Shown here: one piece after another, positions 62,088 to 64,000 of the stretch
How the letters are laid out: the number at the start of each line of letters is the position of its first letter
Position numbering within the stretch: position 1 is the stretch's first letter
NCBI RefSeq assembly: GCF_036370855.1
Contig: NW_026991472.1
Location: 102,036-166,035, forward strand
Direction: 5' to 3'
Length of the DNA: 64,000 bases
Origin: Dromaius novaehollandiae
Lineage: Eukaryota; Chordata; Aves; Casuariiformes; Dromaiidae
Position numbers and translations under genes: made by a program
The notes under the pieces: generated by a model
The model's database searches: none
Seen by the model: only the letters and a program-made list of their open reading frames with translations
Told to the model about the DNA's origin: nothing

Positions 62088-62909
62088 CTGCGCAGAAAAA
62101 ACAAGTGACAGATGAAGAAAGAACACCACCTTTTCTATACTGTCCTTCCTCAAATGCAAACAATTTTCCTGCTGTGCTCTAGAAGGATAAACTTTGCCCA
62201 AAAACTTACATGAGATGCCAACGTGTACAGTGGAATATAATCAATGTTCCCCTGTCCGTAACCAAGTTATTGACTCTTTTGCTCCACAAGCACTTGTTGT
62301 GGAGCCTGCTCAAGTCTAACAGTGCTTATTAGCTCTGGCACAGCTCCATCCAAACATGGATTTTCTGCTCCTGTGGCCAGGTTGAGGGCAGCAGAATTTC
62401 TTGTTGCAGGTTTCGATTTGGCATTCTGGACTATATTTGTCTCCCTGAGGAGCCAGGCAGGGGTCTCCACGCCAGGTTCTCTGGCCTCCTTGTTCCAGGG
62501 AGGCTTAGGAGAGGCCCAGCTCTAGGTCCAAGCTGTCTTGGGCCTTTGCACAGTGCCCCAGGCAAGTCGGTACGCCCTCCAACAACCTAAAGCACAGGGA
62601 AGTGAGGTGCAGAGAGATCTAAGCTGCCCCCATGGAAAACAGCTTTGCTTTGTAACCAGTAGTGCTGTATTATCTAGCATTGTCTTCCTCCTTTAGCCCA
62701 GGTTCTCGCTATCCAGGAACGGAGATTGGACTTAGCAATTAACTCAGTGAATTTACATATAACCATATAGTCCCATTCATGTAGCATCTTAACGTCTTTA
62801 AAGCACAGCTTCACTCATCCCGACCAGACAACTCTGAGAGTGGGCAATTTAACCATCCCCGTCATACAGAGCGCTGAAACCACCAAATAACCTGCTGCAA
62901 AACACAAAA

Positions 62910-63629
62910 CCCAACGACGGGCCTAGAGGGGGAAGCCGGGGGCGGGAGAGAAAGGGAGGAGGGGCGAGGGAAGGACAGCTCTCCCCGGCCACCGCAGGGA
63001 GCTGCCAGCAGCTCCGGGTCGAACACCTCCCCTGCAGCAGCGGTCCCGCAGCAGCATGTGCCCGGTGCAGCCTCCCGCCTCCACGGAACGTTCTGGAAGC
63101 GCCACGGCCTGCACCGCTCTGCGTCGACAGAAGCCCGCGGTGCCCCGGCCGCTTCCAGCCGCACACCGCCCCGGAGACCCCGCCCCAGGCCCCGGCCTCC
63201 CGCGGCCGCCCGGCCCACGCCACGCCACGCCACGCCACGCCACGCAGCGAGCAGCCGCCTCAGCGGGCGCCAGGGCGCCCCGGCCCCGGCCCCGGCCGTA
63301 CCGCCGCCTGCAACCGCCGCCTGCAACCGTCACCCGGCACCGGCCGCGTCCTCCGTTGCCACAGTAACGAGGAGCCCGCCGCTCCGCCTCGCCCCGTGAG
63401 CCAATGCGGCGTGGTGTCCGATGAGCGGCGGCAGGGAGAGCCAATAGTTTTTCGGAGCGGTGAGAGCCCGGCCGGCGCCTGGGCGGCGGGGCGAGGGGCG
63501 GGCGCAGAGCAGTTGCGTCACTGTCTACCGGCCGGAAGCAACGTAAAAAGCGTCCTCAGCGGGCGCGCGCGCCGTGCAGGGAGCGGGAGCTGGCGGCGGG
63601 GAGGGGCTGTCGCCGTCGCCGTCGGTCCG
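62910..63629. promoter_or_regulatory. Bidirectional promoter, unit F
   Basis: X-box at 63355-63368, (CCACG)6 and the shortest GGGGCC array, three units. Confidence 0.68.
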
Positions 63630-63821
63630 GTAGGTGCTCGGGGCCGCCGCCCCGCCCCCGTCGCCCTGCCCTGCCCTGCCCTCGGCCGGTGCCGCAGCCC
63701 CGGTGGGCGGCGAGCCGCGCCCCCGCACGTCGCTTCAGCCGCGGGCCGGGGCCGTGGGGCGCCCCCCCGCCCCCGAGGGCTGACGGCGGCGCGCCCCTTC
63801 TCTCGCAGGCCGCCGGCAGCC

Positions 63822-64000
63822 ATGAACCAGTTCAGCTTCGGGTCGGGCGCGGCGGGAGGCGGCTTCACCTTCGGCGTGCCGAAGACGGCCGCCGCCACCA
63901 CGGCCGCGACGGGCTTCTCCTTCTCCACCTCCGCCGCCTCGGGAGGCTTCAGCTTCGGCACGGCGGCGCAGACGCCCGCCAGCAGCCAGCCGGCCGGGCT
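63822..64000 (+). pseudogene. NUP62: NUP62-like coding exon 2, cut by window end, unit F
   Basis: The acceptor ends at 63808 and ATG is at 63822. The FG-repeat coding sequence is identical to other units as far as the window goes. Whether this last copy continues into a complete gene cannot be seen. Confidence 0.7.

Larger units (their letters stand above)
59914..64000 (+). repeat. Tandem unit F (partial, cut by window end)
   Basis: Runs from the LTR junction into NUP62-like exon 2. It groups with C and D in the left part but has the promoter intron form of A, B and E (CCCCGCCCCCGTCGCC). Confidence 0.97.

Noticed and set aside
1-64000. Bacterial operons, tRNA or rRNA genes
   Set aside because: The tandem 12-kb periodicity suggested rDNA at first, but no rRNA or tRNA sequence was recognised and the genes are split by introns.

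Overview
The window is almost entirely a head-to-tail tandem array. One composite unit of about 12 kb occurs five times in full (A 56-12079, B 12080-23925, C 23926-35920, D 35921-47907, E 47908-59913) and once in part (F 59914-64000). Copies are nearly identical and differ by scattered substitutions, short-repeat length and one deletion of about 140 bp. The DNA is vertebrate: GT-AG introns, CpG-island promoters, AATAAA signals and retroviral LTR/env remnants. Genes resembling DNAAF6 (PIH1D3) and NUP62/NUP62CL lie head to head, which is the neighbour order at human Xq22.3. A bird or other sauropsid seems most likely, but that is inference; nothing in the window fixes the species.

Layout of one unit (unit A coordinates): (1) 56-2134, AT-rich DNA with a long poly-T and no gene, probably DNAAF6 intron 2; (2) 2135-2255, minus strand, first coding exon of a DNAAF6-like gene; (3) about 3080-3820, a CpG-island bidirectional promoter with (GGCCCC)n and (CCACG)n arrays, a near-consensus RFX X-box and two CCAAT boxes; (4) 3820-6351, plus strand, the 5' part of a NUP62-type FG nucleoporin, cut off before the coiled-coil domain and carrying a +1 frameshift shared by every copy that contains exon 3; (5) 7036-7715, an LTR-like repeat, followed by an antisense env fragment at 7706-7951; (6) 8700-10577, plus strand, a five-exon gene with consistent splice phases for an unrecognised 190-residue single-pass membrane protein; (7) 10640-10990, a GC-rich stretch with a short doubtful ORF; (8) 11339-12079, a second, diverged LTR-like repeat, after which the next unit begins.

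The unit therefore looks like two host segments (DNAAF6/NUP62 5' ends, and the membrane-protein gene) joined at both seams by related LTR sequences and then amplified. The DNAAF6 and NUP62 parts are truncated passengers, although their shared promoter is intact. The membrane-protein gene is the only complete coding unit. In five copies, exons 1-4 show no amino-acid replacement (two silent changes and one in-frame codon loss), so it is the best candidate for what is being amplified. Variants are shuffled between copies, which indicates gene conversion or unequal crossover.
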